This document shows positions 9,219 to 19,938 of a stretch of DNA of 64,000 bases, one piece after another; the stretch's first letter is position 1, and each line of letters opens with the position of its first letter. Source of the stretch: Thermolongibacillus altinsuensis. Lineage in GTDB: Bacteria > Bacillota > Bacilli > Bacillales > Anoxybacillaceae. The stretch covers positions 62,001-126,000 of the forward strand of contig NZ_SLUL01000007.1 in NCBI RefSeq assembly GCF_004341205.1. Reading direction: 5' to 3'. Position numbers and translations under genes: made by a program. The notes under the pieces were generated by a model. That model saw nothing but the letters and a program-made list of their open reading frames with translations. It did no database searches and had not been told where the DNA came from.

Positions 9219-9874
9219 CGTTTCACCTTCATTTCTTCAAAAAAGTCAATGACATCGAAAAAGGTTGTAAACGGAGTGTGTGAAAGGTTGAGTTCGCGAC
9301 ATTTTTGTAGGAGAAAATCGCGAGCAATAACATGATCCGCTAATTTAGCCGCTTGAAGATCGGTAATGGAATCGCCGATCACGATGATTGAATGTTCTTC
9401 GTTTGCCAACTTTCGTATCAGTGAAGGCTTGCAGCAGCCGCATTGATTGCGGCAATGCTCATCGCATGAATACGGCCAAATAATTTCAATCGTTTCCCGA
9501 TCAAAGCGAGCGGAGTTGCAAAAAATGTGTTCTTTTTCAATCCATTTCTCTAAAAGCGGATGCACGAAAAAATCGATTCCTCCGCTCACCACATAAAACG
9601 GAATGTCTGTCTTTTTGACATAAGCAACAAAATCAGCAAACCCTTCGCGAATCGTGGCGTTTTCAAGCAAAAATGCGACAATTTCCTTCTTCAAGCTTGA
9701 CGGCAAAAGCGAAAACATGTAACTGACTCCCTTTTGCACGGAAAGGCGCCCATCAAGAATATCATCCTTCACGCGCTCCCATTCCGGCGGAGCAAACCGT
9801 TTCATAATGGCAATAATGTTGTCGCTATTCGTAATCGTCCCGTCAAAATCACAAAAAATCATCGGTTTTTTCAT
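9215..9874 (-). CDS. mtnX: 2-hydroxy-3-keto-5-methylthiopentenyl-1-phosphate phosphatase
   Basis: 219-residue HAD phosphatase that turns the enol phosphate made by MtnW into acireductone. The catalytic motif [12 protein letters not shown] is at the N-terminus and [11 protein letters not shown] is the C-terminal Mg2+ motif. A Cys-rich insert ([10 protein letters not shown]) is present. There are two adjacent ATGs; the second (9874) has the better distance from GAGGTG. Either overlaps the mtnW stop codon, and the gene's end overlaps mtnB. MtnW plus MtnX replace the fused enolase-phosphatase MtnC of other bacteria. Confidence 0.93.
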   Translation of the reverse strand: MKKPMIFCDFDGTITNSDNIIAIMKRFAPPEWERVKDDILDGRLSVQKGVSYMFSLLPSSLKKEIVAFLLENATIREGFADFVAYVKKTDIPFYVVSGGIDFFVHPLLEKWIEKEHIFCNSARFDRETIEIIWPYSCDEHCRNQCGCCKPSLIRKLANEEHSIIVIGDSITDLQAAKLADHVIARDFLLQKCRELNLSHTPFTTFFDVIDFFEEMKVKR

Positions 9875-11073
9875 CATTTCACCTCAACCATTCCCCAAAG
9901 ATCGAGCGCCTTTTGCAACGCTTCATTCTCTTTGGCTGCTTGCTTAAGATCCACTCCCGCTAAAACGGCATCTACTGCTGAACGAAACGCTCGACCGCCA
10001 CCGATAGCGCCATCTGGATGACCGTGCACACCGCCTCCTGCATTAATGATGCTATCAATCCCAAAATCTTGAATAAGCTGCGGCACAAGCCCCGGATGAA
10101 TGCCAGCCGATGGAACAGGGAACGTCTTTTTGAAACTTTCTTCTTTCGTTAATTCCGCGGCGATTTGTAACGCTTCTGTTCGTTCAAGCGCAACGCTTCC
10201 GTACGGCGATGGAAACAAGGAAAAATCCGCCCCCGCCAAGCGAAGTAACTTGCCAAGCAAAAGCGGGCTGGCGATGCCGTAAAATTTGGACGAAATCAGC
10301 GCACCGCTCACAGCCGGATGAGCCATAATCGGCAGCGCAATTTCATCATCTTCGCGAAGCGCCTGCAACACATCAAGCCCATACGCAAACACGTTGAATA
10401 GAAGAACGTCTGCCCCAAGCTCCGCTGCTCGCTTTGCTTTTTCCTTTAGCTCAAACGTCTTTCCGGTTACATTCACCGCATATAACGTCTTCTCTCCTGT
10501 TTGCTCATAAACATCATTTAAAACTTTTTTCCCTTCCACAATTCGCTGTTCAAATGGCGCTAAATCATTTTCAAACAAAATTTCGTCATCCTTAATGAAA
10601 TCCACCCCACCAAGCGCCTGCTGTTTCAGCTGTTCACATAAATAAGCAAGATCGCGGCCGATGACCCCTTTAAAAATACTCATCACAAGCGGACGATGAA
10701 ACACGCCAACTTTTTCGCGAATTCCTTCGATTCCAAAGCGCGGACCAGGAAACTGCTTTTTCAATTCATCCGAAAACTGTAAATCTATTAATTTAATTTT
10801 TCCATCTAACGATAATTTTCCAAACGTTGTGATGAGTATAGCTGGTAAATCTGCACTAAAGTTGGCGCTTGGATAAGCAATTTTAATAAATCCGCTATTC
10901 TCTTCTAACGGTTCGACCGAAATGACAGTTCCTTTATGTTTTTTTAATTGTTCTTGCTCTAAAAGAGGCAAATCAGTCCAAGAACCAACTGTTAATCCTA
11001 ATGCGATGCTTTCAGCTTTTTTTTGCAAATCTTTCGTATCATGCACAAGATATGTCGCAATGACTTCACTCAT
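9874..11073 (-). CDS. mtnW: 2,3-diketo-5-methylthiopentyl-1-phosphate enolase (RuBisCO-like protein)
   Basis: 399-residue form IV RuBisCO-like protein. It enolises diketomethylthiopentyl-1-phosphate instead of fixing CO2. The barrel carries [10 protein letters not shown], equivalent to the carbamylated-lysine region of RuBisCO, and [14 protein letters not shown] near the C-terminus. ATG 11073 is used (GAGG 8 nt upstream); a start two codons earlier would overlap the ribosome site. First gene of mtnWXBD. A SAM riboswitch lies upstream (11317-11471), but a 225-bp repeat element separates it from the start codon, so the mRNA has an unusually long structured leader. Confidence 0.95.
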   Translation of the reverse strand: MSEVIATYLVHDTKDLQKKAESIALGLTVGSWTDLPLLEQEQLKKHKGTVISVEPLEENSGFIKIAYPSANFSADLPAILITTFGKLSLDGKIKLIDLQFSDELKKQFPGPRFGIEGIREKVGVFHRPLVMSIFKGVIGRDLAYLCEQLKQQALGGVDFIKDDEILFENDLAPFEQRIVEGKKVLNDVYEQTGEKTLYAVNVTGKTFELKEKAKRAAELGADVLLFNVFAYGLDVLQALREDDEIALPIMAHPAVSGALISSKFYGIASPLLLGKLLRLAGADFSLFPSPYGSVALERTEALQIAAELTKEESFKKTFPVPSAGIHPGLVPQLIQDFGIDSIINAGGGVHGHPDGAIGGGRAFRSAVDAVLAGVDLKQAAKENEALQKALDLWGMVEVK

Positions 11074-11095
11074 GACCAAAACCTCTTTTCGTAAA

Positions 11096-11320
11096 ACTAT
11101 ATAGATTTAAGTTGAGTTTCCGACGTATCTCATCATGAATGGAAGAGTGCTTTTCTGCCATAGGCGGCAAGATTTTTCTTGCCGCCCTGGCATGCTTCTA
11201 GCGTGCCGATCCCGAACGTAAAACGCATGACAGACAAATTTATTTGTCTGATGACGTTTTCGTTCGGGGAAGTGGCAGAAAAGCTTGTTCATATCGGAAA
11301 ATCAAGACTATCATATATAA
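11096..11320 (+). repeat. 225-bp cloverleaf repeat element, copy 1
   Basis: Nearly identical in layout to 59507-59732. Outer arms GCTTTTCTGCCA and TGGCAGAAAAGC pair perfectly; inside are three hairpins: GCGGCAAG/CTTGCCGC, GGCATGCT/AGCGTGCC, and a long one with CCGAACG...CGTTCGG enclosing CAGACAAA/TTTGTCTG. The ends (ACTATATAG... and ...CATATATAA) are imperfect inverted repeats that continue into TTTCCG/CGGAAA. No coding capacity. It sits in the mtnW leader, touching the T-run of the riboswitch terminator. It looks like a MITE or a bcr-type structured repeat. Confidence 0.88.
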
Positions 11321-11471
11321 AAAGAAGCCTCTTCATAAGAAGAGGCAAGAAAAATCCGTACTCTTCTTATCTCTCAGCATATCGCTGCAAGAATTAGCAC
11401 CGTGCTTAACAAACGTTAAGTCGGTTGCCGGGCTTCATTGGGCTCGTCCCTCCACCTACTCTTGATAAGAA
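11317..11471 (-). ncRNA. SAM (S-box) riboswitch of mtnWXBD with its terminator
   Basis: On the minus strand the P1 strands are TTCTTATC (11471-11464) and GATAAGAA (11371-11364). Between them are the S-box landmarks GGTGGAGGGACGAGCC, AAGCCCGGCAACC and GGTGCTAATTC. Downstream GCCTCTTC/GAAGAGGC (11346-11327) plus a T-run form the terminator. It shuts the operon off when SAM is plentiful. Confidence 0.95.
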
Positions 11472-11524
11472 TGCGATGTTTATTCATTTTTCATAATTTT
11501 TAGCACTGACAAAATTTAATTTGA

Positions 11525-11553
11525 ATTATGACACTACTTTAGAACGTTGTCAA
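11525..11553 (-). promoter_or_regulatory. SigA-type promoter of the mtnWXBD transcript
   Basis: Minus strand TTGACA (11553-11548), 17-bp spacer, CATAAT (11530-11525), followed at a suitable distance by the S-box aptamer. Confidence 0.8.
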
Positions 11554-11567
11554 TCTTTTTTCATTGT

Positions 11568-12743
11568 TTAACCAAAAAGTTTTAATCTTCCAATTCTCGT
11601 TGCTGCTTCTTTTAACCGTTCTTCCTCTGCCAGCAAGCCAACGCGCACATATCCTTCTCCATGCGCTCCAAATCCAATTCCCGGAGCGACAACAACATGC
11701 GCCTGTTCAAGAAGAAGATCAGCGAACTGCTCGGAAGTAAACGGCTTTGGAACCGGCAACCAAGCAAAGAAGGAACCCGCAGGCGCCTCTACTTCCCATC
11801 CAATTTCTCGCAGCGCCCCGATCAACGTATTGCGCCGCCGTTCATACAGCGCAACTAATTCGCGAACACACTGCTGAGATGAAAGCAAAGCAACTGCCGC
11901 TGCTTCTTGAATGGCGCCGAATAAACTGACATATAAATGATCTTGTAACAAATTCAACACTTCAATGACATGTTCATTCCCAACGGCGAAACCAATGCGC
12001 CAACCTGCCATATTGTATGTTTTTGAAAAGGTGTAAATTTCGACGCCGACTTCTTTCGCTCCATCGATTTGTAAAAAACTGATCGGCTTTTTGCCATCAA
12101 ACCCAATCGCTCCGTACGCAAAATCATGAACGACGCAAATGCCGTATTTTTCAGCAAGCGAAACCGTTTCGGCAAAAAATGATTCCGTCGCCACGGCTCC
12201 GGTTGGATTATTTGGATAATTGAGAAACATAACGCTCGCTTTTTCTAACACGGTCGGCGACAACTCGCGATAATCAGGCAAAAAATGATTTTCTTGGCGA
12301 AGCGGCATCATTTCCATTTTCGCCCGCGCTAAGGCGATTCCAGACCAATAATCTGGATAACCAGGATCTGGGACAAGAGCGACATCGCCGGGATTTAAAA
12401 GGCATAACGGAATCTCCACCAAACCTGCTTTTCCGCCAAATAAAATGGCGACTTCCTTTTCAGGATCGAGATTCACTCCATACTCTCGCTTATAAAATTG
12501 AACAATCGCTTCTTTCAAAAACGAATAGCCGCGAAACGGAGAGTATCGATGATATTTTGGATTGGATGCCGCTTGTTGCAACGCATCCACAATATGTGCG
12601 GGTGTCGGCTGATCTGGATTTCCTTGCCCGAGATTAATTAAATCATGACCTTTTTCCAATGATTTTCCAACCTTCTCAACAAGCGAGGCAAAAAACTGCT
12701 TCGGTAATTGTTTTAATAATTCAGATTGATCGAAATGTTGCAT
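11568..12743 (-). CDS. mtnE: Methionine-salvage aminotransferase (glutamine-dependent)
   Basis: 391-residue fold-type I PLP aminotransferase that converts 2-oxo-4-methylthiobutanoate to methionine, preferring glutamine as donor in the Bacillus homologue. The PLP lysine lies in TFSKTYNMAGWRIG; NYPNNPTGA and VHDFAYGAIGFDG are also typical. ATG 12743 is used (AGTAGGTG upstream). It lies just upstream of the mtnWXBD promoter on the same strand and has no S-box of its own. Next to mtnU it forms a transaminase-omega-amidase pair. Confidence 0.9.
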   Translation of the reverse strand: MQHFDQSELLKQLPKQFFASLVEKVGKSLEKGHDLINLGQGNPDQPTPAHIVDALQQAASNPKYHRYSPFRGYSFLKEAIVQFYKREYGVNLDPEKEVAILFGGKAGLVEIPLCLLNPGDVALVPDPGYPDYWSGIALARAKMEMMPLRQENHFLPDYRELSPTVLEKASVMFLNYPNNPTGAVATESFFAETVSLAEKYGICVVHDFAYGAIGFDGKKPISFLQIDGAKEVGVEIYTFSKTYNMAGWRIGFAVGNEHVIEVLNLLQDHLYVSLFGAIQEAAAVALLSSQQCVRELVALYERRRNTLIGALREIGWEVEAPAGSFFAWLPVPKPFTSEQFADLLLEQAHVVVAPGIGFGAHGEGYVRVGLLAEEERLKEAATRIGRLKLFG

Positions 12744-12837
12744 TGTATACACCTACTCAAAAATTTCTTGAAATTCTAATCAAAAATAATATATTGTTAA
12801 AGACAGCTTGTAAAGTTATTTTTTGGAGGTAAAGAAG

Positions 12838-13626
12838 ATGGAGTGGAAAATTGCCTGCTTACAATTGGATATTGCCTTTGGAAATCCAACAGAAAATAAA
12901 CAACAAGTTCATAAGCAATTCGAACAGCTTCGCGATGAGCATCCTGATGTCGTCATCTTGCCTGAGCTTTGGTCAACGGGATATGACTTAACAAGACTAG
13001 AAGAAATTGCTGACGAAAACGGTGAAAAAACGAAAACATTGATTAGTCAACTGGCGCGTACGTACCATACGCATATTGTGGCTGGTTCCATTGCGAAAAA
13101 AACAAACAACGGAATTACGAACACGATGTACATCGTCAATCGTCATGGAGAGGTCGTTAGTGAATATAGCAAAGTCCATTTATTTCAACTCATGGACGAA
13201 CATCTTTATTTGCAAGCTGGCGACCAGTTAGGACTGTTTACATTAGACGAAACGTCATGCGCAGGCGTCATCTGTTATGATATTCGCTTTCCTGAATGGA
13301 TTCGCGTTCATACGGCGAAAGGGGCGGAAATTTTGTTTGTCGTCGCTGAATGGCCGCTTGCTCGCCTTTCCCACTGGCGCACATTACTTCAAGCGAGGGC
13401 GATCGAAAATCAATGTTATGTCATCGCATGCAATCGTGCCGGAAGCGATCCGAATAATGTGTTTGCTGGACATTCTCTTGTCATCGACCCTTGGGGGGGA
13501 ATCATTGCCGAAGCTGATGAACATCCTGGCATCGTCACAGCAACCATTGATTTAAAAAAAGTAAAAGAAGTGCGCAAAAAAATTCCAATTTTCGCTGATC
13601 GTCGTCCGGACCTTTATCACACATAG
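12838..13626 (+). CDS. mtnU: Omega-amidase (2-oxoglutaramate amidase), nitrilase family
   Basis: 262 residues. The nitrilase triad is visible as Glu in LPELWSTGYDL, Lys in YSKVHLF and Cys in GVICYDIRFPEW. In methionine salvage it hydrolyses the 2-oxoglutaramate left when MtnE uses glutamine, pulling transamination forward. ATG 12838 lies 8 nt after GGAGG; an in-frame TTG earlier is part of the ribosome site. It is transcribed away from mtnE and read toward mtnK, but the promoter and riboswitch at 13654-13906 separate it from mtnKA. Confidence 0.9.
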   Translation: MEWKIACLQLDIAFGNPTENKQQVHKQFEQLRDEHPDVVILPELWSTGYDLTRLEEIADENGEKTKTLISQLARTYHTHIVAGSIAKKTNNGITNTMYIVNRHGEVVSEYSKVHLFQLMDEHLYLQAGDQLGLFTLDETSCAGVICYDIRFPEWIRVHTAKGAEILFVVAEWPLARLSHWRTLLQARAIENQCYVIACNRAGSDPNNVFAGHSLVIDPWGGIIAEADEHPGIVTATIDLKKVKEVRKKIPIFADRRPDLYHT

Positions 13627-13653
13627 TTCTTCAAAATTTTTGCAAAAATTGTA

Positions 13654-13683
13654 TTGACAAACAAAAAACGTTTCATGTATCAT
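13654..13683 (+). promoter_or_regulatory. Promoter of the mtnKA transcript
   Basis: TTGACA (13654-13659), 18-bp spacer, TATCAT (13678-13683). The SAM riboswitch follows about 70 bp downstream. Confidence 0.75.
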
Positions 13684-13754
13684 TCGAATCAAGTAAAATT
13701 ATTTAAAATTTTTCATTGTTTTAAATATTCATAAAAAATAAATATGCGATAAAA

Positions 13755-15115
<1,361 letters not shown>

Positions 15116-15131
15116 GAAAGGAAGAACAGGT

Positions 15132-16178
15132 ATGATCCATATTCCGCGCTCTGTTGAGTGGCATGACACCCATTTAACGATTTTAAATCAACAAGCATTG
15201 CCGCATAAGACTGAATACTTAGAATTAAAAGATATTCATGATGTTTGGAACGCTATCGCCACATTAAAAGTGCGCGGAGCACCTGCCATTGGCATTGCTG
15301 CTGCTTACGGTCTTGCCCTTGCCGCAAATCAATACGAAACAGACGATTTAGATGAATTGAAACAACGTCTGCAAAAAGATCGCGATTACTTAGCAAGCGC
15401 TCGACCGACTGCTGTTAATTTATTTTGGGCGCTCGATCGCCTCATTCAGAGCATTGCCGATGCGTCATCTGTCAATGAAGCGAAAACAACGCTTGTTCAC
15501 GAAGCGATTCGCATTCAAATCGAAGATGAAGATACATGTCAACAAATTGGGGAGCATGCTCTTTCGTTATTAAAAAACAAAAAGCGTGTGATGACGATTT
15601 GTAATGCAGGCTCGATTGCTACCGCACGCTATGGAACAGCTTTAGCACCGTTTTATATCGCCAAAGAAAAAGATATGGATTTTCACGTCTTCGCCTTAGA
15701 AACTCGCCCTGTTTTGCAAGGGGCGCGGTTGACAACTTGGGAATTAATGCAAGCCGGCATCGATGTGACATTAATTACGGATAATATGGCTGCACATACG
15801 ATCAAGACAAAAAACATTGATGCCATCATCGTTGGAGCCGACCGCATTGCGGCAAACGGCGACACGGCAAACAAAATTGGCACATTTGGGCTCGCTTTGC
15901 TTGCGAAAGCGTTCAATATCCCTTTTTACGTCGCCGCCCCGCTCTCATCGATCGATTTAAAAACGAAAACAGGGCAAGACATCCCAATTGAAGAAAGAAG
16001 CGCCGAAGAAATCACCTACATCGCTGGGGTGTCAATCGCTCCAAAAGACGTCAACGTTTACAATCCAGCATTTGATGTTACGCCAAACGAGCTCATCACC
16101 GCCATTATTACGGAAAAAGGGATTGTTTACGGACCGTATGAACAGGCTTTGCCTCGTTTGTTTGAATCGGAACATTAA
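15132..16178 (+). CDS. mtnA: Methylthioribose-1-phosphate isomerase
   Basis: 348-residue aldose-ketose isomerase of the eIF2B-like family that makes methylthioribulose-1-phosphate, the substrate of MtnB. Conserved motifs: [29 protein letters not shown], and [18 protein letters not shown], which holds the catalytic Asp. Start ATG behind AGAAAGGAAG. It shares the SAM-riboswitch transcript with mtnK and ends at the terminator 16199-16226. Confidence 0.96.
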   Translation: MIHIPRSVEWHDTHLTILNQQALPHKTEYLELKDIHDVWNAIATLKVRGAPAIGIAAAYGLALAANQYETDDLDELKQRLQKDRDYLASARPTAVNLFWALDRLIQSIADASSVNEAKTTLVHEAIRIQIEDEDTCQQIGEHALSLLKNKKRVMTICNAGSIATARYGTALAPFYIAKEKDMDFHVFALETRPVLQGARLTTWELMQAGIDVTLITDNMAAHTIKTKNIDAIIVGADRIAANGDTANKIGTFGLALLAKAFNIPFYVAAPLSSIDLKTKTGQDIPIEERSAEEITYIAGVSIAPKDVNVYNPAFDVTPNELITAIITEKGIVYGPYEQALPRLFESEH

Positions 16179-16198
16179 CTCTCATATGCAAAAACGAT

Positions 16199-16226
16199 GA
16201 AACCTACCTTCGTTAAGGTAGGTTTC
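16199..16226. terminator. Bidirectional terminator between mtnA and kinE
   Basis: GAAACCTACC-TTCGTTA-GGTAGGTTTC; convergent genes lie on both sides and it touches the kinE stop codon. Confidence 0.85.
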
Positions 16227-18444
16227 ACTCATCCTCCGATTGTAAAGCAATTGGAATGGTAATGTAAAATGTCGTTCCAACTCCGACTTCGCTTTCGACA
16301 TCAATTTTCCCTTTATGTTCCTCAATAATTTTATAGCTCACCATCAATCCTAATCCCGTTCCTCTCTCTTTCGTCGTATAGAACGGTTCCCCTAATTTTT
16401 TAAGCTTATCTTGAGGGATGCCACAACCTTGATCGCGAATGGCAATACGAATATGTTCCTCATCGCTTTTCTCAACCGTCACGGTAATCGTTCCGCCTTT
16501 AGGCATTACTTCGATCGCATTTTTCAGCATGTTAATAAACACTTGTTTTAATTGCTTTGGTTCGCAATAAATTTCTGGAAGATGATCATCATAACGCGCC
16601 TCGATTTGAATGTTATGCATCGTCGCTTGTACGCTTAACAAATCAATGGTATCTTGCATAATTTTACAAATATCGCTCTGTTGATATTGAATCGCTTGCG
16701 GTTTCGCAAGAACGAGGAATTCCGTAATGATCGATTCAATTCGTTTGAGTTCGGATGTAATGACATGGAAATACATCGCGTAATCTTCACGATCACTGCC
16801 AATGCTTCCTTGTAATAATTGAATAAACCCTTTTAAAGCAGTCATTGGATTGCGAATTTCGTGAGCGATTCCGGCCGCTAACTCTCCGACCACATTTAAC
16901 GTATCCGATTTGCGCAATTGCTCTTCCATTTCTTTCTTTTCGGTAATATCGCGCAACATCATCATTCCAACATTTTGAATAATGTCGCGCTTTAAAGAAA
17001 TTTCAACCGTTTTTTGCGTGCCATCTGCTGCAACAACGACAAATTCAAAATATGTTTCTTCATTTTCCATACAATTCTTTAACCATCGCTGAAATTCGCG
17101 CTGATGTTCTGGCAAAATAAAATGAAAAACATTCTTTTGCAACAACTTCTCTTTCTTAATGGCCAAAATCGAGCAGGCAATCGGATTGGCATCCAATATG
17201 TTATATTCGTTATCCCAAAGAATAATTCCATCCATCGCATGATTAAAAATGCTCCGGAATTTTTGCTCTTTTTCGCGAAGATCTTTTTCCATTCTTCTTC
17301 TTTCGCTAACATTGCGAAAAATCGTCAAATGGTAGCCGTTAACGACGGCTTTTTTCGACGTAAACTCCAACTGCTTCTCTTCACCGTTCGGCATATAAAA
17401 CGTTAACTCATCACGAATTTCGCCGAAACGGAAAAAGTTACGAATCACTTTGTTCACTTTTTTACTTTTTTTATTCACAAATTCAAGCAAATTGCACTGA
17501 ACTAACTCATGAAGCGGCTTTTCAAACATGCGGCTCGCCGCTGGATTCGCCCGTAAAATATTGCCGAAGTCATCACAAATTAAAATTGCTTCATGCGCTT
17601 GTTCAAAAATCGCTCGAAATCGCTCTTCACTTCGCTGCAAATTAATTTCCATATTACGTTTTTCCGTAACGTTTCGCATAATCGCCATGTAAAACCCGCT
17701 ATGTACGTTTGCCGTCAATGTCAATTCGAACAACTTCTGCGTGCCATCCGCCAAAATGAACGGAAGCTCTCCAGCTGCTGTTCCTTTCTTTTTCAACATC
17801 AATAACAACTGTTCAAACATAACGTGATATTCAATCGGAATAAACGTTTGCATAGAAAGTTTTAACAGCTCTTCTTTTTTTACATTGACGCCCGCACAAA
17901 AAGAAGGATTCGCATCAATAAAACGACCGTGCGCATCAAAAATGACAATTCCATCGACTGCACGATTAAACACATCTTTAAAAAGCGATTCATTAATCGT
18001 CCGCTCACGCTCAAGGGCTTTTTTAGAGGAAATATCGCGGAGAATATATAGGTCAAAATGATGGAATGCATGCTTCCTCATAAAAATTTGAATGTGTTTA
18101 ATTTCACCATCGCTTAAGCGAATGATAAGTTCATCATCGTATGTGCCGAACTTTCGCAACATTTGTTTTTGAAATTGGAAGATGTGTGGTGGAACCAGCT
18201 GTAAAAAAACGTGAAAGCTTTTACCGATTAATTGTTCTTTTGACGCACGAAATAGACGGCATGCCGCTTCGTTCATCTCAATAAAACACCCATGGTCATC
18301 AAGCAACACAACCGCATCCATCACTTGTTCCAAAATGAAAGAATATCGCCGCAATTGTTCTTTCAATCTCTCATTTTCTTTTTCAAGCAAGCGAATGATC
18401 TCTAAATCTTTCATTCCCTCACGTTCAGTTAAACCGCCCTTCAA
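16225..18444 (-). CDS. kinE: Four-PAS sensor histidine kinase, KinE-like
   Basis: 739 residues, no membrane segment, so a cytoplasmic kinase. Four PAS modules can be seen by their repeated hallmarks (VVLLDDHGCFIEMNEAA, IVIFDAHGRFIDANPSF, ILICDDFGNILRANPAA, IILWDNEYNILDANPIA). Then come the H-box AAGIAHEIRNPMTALKG (His near 530) and ATP-lid motifs DQGCGIP and GTGLGLMVS. TTG 18444 is chosen because AGGAGG lies 7 nt upstream; the frame runs 62 codons further into AT-rich promoter sequence. Length and position next to mtnA match B. subtilis KinE (about 738 residues), a phosphorelay kinase. Confidence 0.87.
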   Translation of the reverse strand: MKGGLTEREGMKDLEIIRLLEKENERLKEQLRRYSFILEQVMDAVVLLDDHGCFIEMNEAACRLFRASKEQLIGKSFHVFLQLVPPHIFQFQKQMLRKFGTYDDELIIRLSDGEIKHIQIFMRKHAFHHFDLYILRDISSKKALERERTINESLFKDVFNRAVDGIVIFDAHGRFIDANPSFCAGVNVKKEELLKLSMQTFIPIEYHVMFEQLLLMLKKKGTAAGELPFILADGTQKLFELTLTANVHSGFYMAIMRNVTEKRNMEINLQRSEERFRAIFEQAHEAILICDDFGNILRANPAASRMFEKPLHELVQCNLLEFVNKKSKKVNKVIRNFFRFGEIRDELTFYMPNGEEKQLEFTSKKAVVNGYHLTIFRNVSERRRMEKDLREKEQKFRSIFNHAMDGIILWDNEYNILDANPIACSILAIKKEKLLQKNVFHFILPEHQREFQRWLKNCMENEETYFEFVVVAADGTQKTVEISLKRDIIQNVGMMMLRDITEKKEMEEQLRKSDTLNVVGELAAGIAHEIRNPMTALKGFIQLLQGSIGSDREDYAMYFHVITSELKRIESIITEFLVLAKPQAIQYQQSDICKIMQDTIDLLSVQATMHNIQIEARYDDHLPEIYCEPKQLKQVFINMLKNAIEVMPKGGTITVTVEKSDEEHIRIAIRDQGCGIPQDKLKKLGEPFYTTKERGTGLGLMVSYKIIEEHKGKIDVESEVGVGTTFYITIPIALQSEDE

Positions 18445-18660
18445 GGTTCCCCCTCCTAAAGACTTCTCAATTTTGTAAATATATTCTCCATAAACTTTTT
18501 TATTCCTTTTTAATATTATGAAAATTTTAGTAATCTTATATGAATTTAATATCATAGGAAATTTTAGTAATCTTAATAAAAAGGCTCTTTTTGAAAATTT
18601 TGTTACTTTTATAAAAATTTTGTTTTTCATATGATAAAATTTTTGAAGGAGGTGTTTTAA

Positions 18661-18984
18661 ATGGACATTATTTCAATTATTGTTATCGTATCATTATTGC
18701 TATTCGGGATCTGGATTGAGGAAAAGTATTTAAAAGAACTCGAACAAACTGAAAATAGTCATAGAATTAGGATCAAGTATAGTGCGTACAAAAATTCGTT
18801 CCATGCTATGACTTCACTATTTGTTCTTGCAATCACTTATGAGTTTTTCTTCGGCAAATTATCTTATGACGATTTACGATTTGTTTTTAGTTTAACAGTT
18901 GGTTTGGGCTTCATCACCCAATTGATTACGATTGTAATTTTAATTAATCGAAATAAAAAGAAAATGAAAACCACAAGGCTGTAA
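18661..18984 (+). CDS. Small membrane protein of unknown function
   Basis: 107 residues. Three hydrophobic stretches are visible (about 3-18, 48-66 and 77-95), joined by charged loops; the C-terminus is lysine-rich (NRNKKKMKTT). GAAGGAGGTG lies 7 nt before the ATG, so translation is credible. It is divergent from kinE with a very AT-rich 216-bp gap between them. I recognise no family and propose no function. The 208 bp after it (18985-19193) hold no gene or clear signal. Confidence 0.65.
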   Translation: MDIISIIVIVSLLLFGIWIEEKYLKELEQTENSHRIRIKYSAYKNSFHAMTSLFVLAITYEFFFGKLSYDDLRFVFSLTVGLGFITQLITIVILINRNKKKMKTTRL

Positions 18985-19193
18985 AAGTGTTGTTTTTGAT
19001 TTGAAAGTGCTAAGCACTTCTGTGTTGGATGTCCGAGAGAACGGATCACATAAAGGATTTTAAAAGGCAGTCGAAATATGAATATCAAGTGCTTCGACTA
19101 TCTTTGGTAATATATTCACCATCATTTCAACCAACTTATGAGGGGGATCCTGTTCCTGACACTATAAAGCAACAACCTATAAAAAAGAAAAAA

Positions 19194-19217
19194 GATGAGT
19201 AGTCGAAACTACTCATC
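19194..19217 (-). terminator. Terminator of lutABC, overlapping the lutC stop
   Basis: GATGAGTAGT-CGAA-ACTACTCATC has perfect 10-bp arms; on the minus strand a T-rich run follows. The lutC stop codon (19215-19213) lies inside the stem. Confidence 0.85.
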
Positions 19218-19938
19218 GATCCGTGATGACAACATAAGTTGCTTTTACCGGTCCATGCACACCGACAACTAAATTCATTTCGATGTCGGCAGAGTTGCTT
19301 GGCCCTGTAATAAAGTTGATACATGAAGAAACTTGTTTTCCTTGCTCAATTTGCTGATGAATGTAAGAAGCTGCTTGTGTCATTCTTGGGACAATCGTGC
19401 TTTTTGGAATGATGGCAATATATGTCGTCGGCAAAAAGCTGACGGTTCGCCCTTTTCCATTTCCGCTAAACAACACGACCGTTCCCGATTCCGCTAGCGT
19501 GATATCGCTAAAGGTAATGCCAACATTTGCTTTCTCAGCAAACTCGATGTTTTTTCTTCCTAATTTGGCATCCCATATGTGCACAGAGACGTTCTCGTTC
19601 GGCCATTCTTCTTGCAATAAAGGCATTAATCCGTATTCGTCAAACCGCGGATCATCCCATGTAACAACAGGACCTCCGCCATGCTCAACCACGATTCGCT
19701 TTAACGTAGCAGCTAAATCATGACACGTCGTTTCCACTAGTGTCGTATGAATGCGCAAACATTGCTTTTTCAATTCCTCAAGAAGCTCATCTTGACTATA
19801 ACCCTGAAAAACGGTATGCTGCGGAGCATATTTCCACATCGGCCGAACAACGCCTGTTGTATATACATCTCGTCCGAGACGCTGGGCAATATTTTGTAAA
19901 AATGCTTCACGACGATAAATATTTCCGACGGTCATCAC
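19213..19938 (-). CDS. lutC: Lactate utilization protein LutC
   Basis: 241-residue LUD-domain protein, third subunit of the LutABC iron-sulfur L-lactate oxidase complex that feeds electrons from lactate to the respiratory chain. LUD motifs include [15 protein letters not shown] and [12 protein letters not shown]. The GTG at 19938 overlaps the lutB stop; an ATG follows directly, so the start is uncertain by one codon. Last gene of the operon. Confidence 0.93.
   Translation of the reverse strand: MMTVGNIYRREAFLQNIAQRLGRDVYTTGVVRPMWKYAPQHTVFQGYSQDELLEELKKQCLRIHTTLVETTCHDLAATLKRIVVEHGGGPVVTWDDPRFDEYGLMPLLQEEWPNENVSVHIWDAKLGRKNIEFAEKANVGITFSDITLAESGTVVLFSGNGKGRTVSFLPTTYIAIIPKSTIVPRMTQAASYIHQQIEQGKQVSSCINFITGPSNSADIEMNLVVGVHGPVKATYVVITDR

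Noticed and set aside
18445-18630. Upstream extension of the KinE-like gene by 62 codons
   Set aside because: Runs through AT-rich promoter sequence; the TTG at 18444 has a strong AGGAGG and yields the family length.
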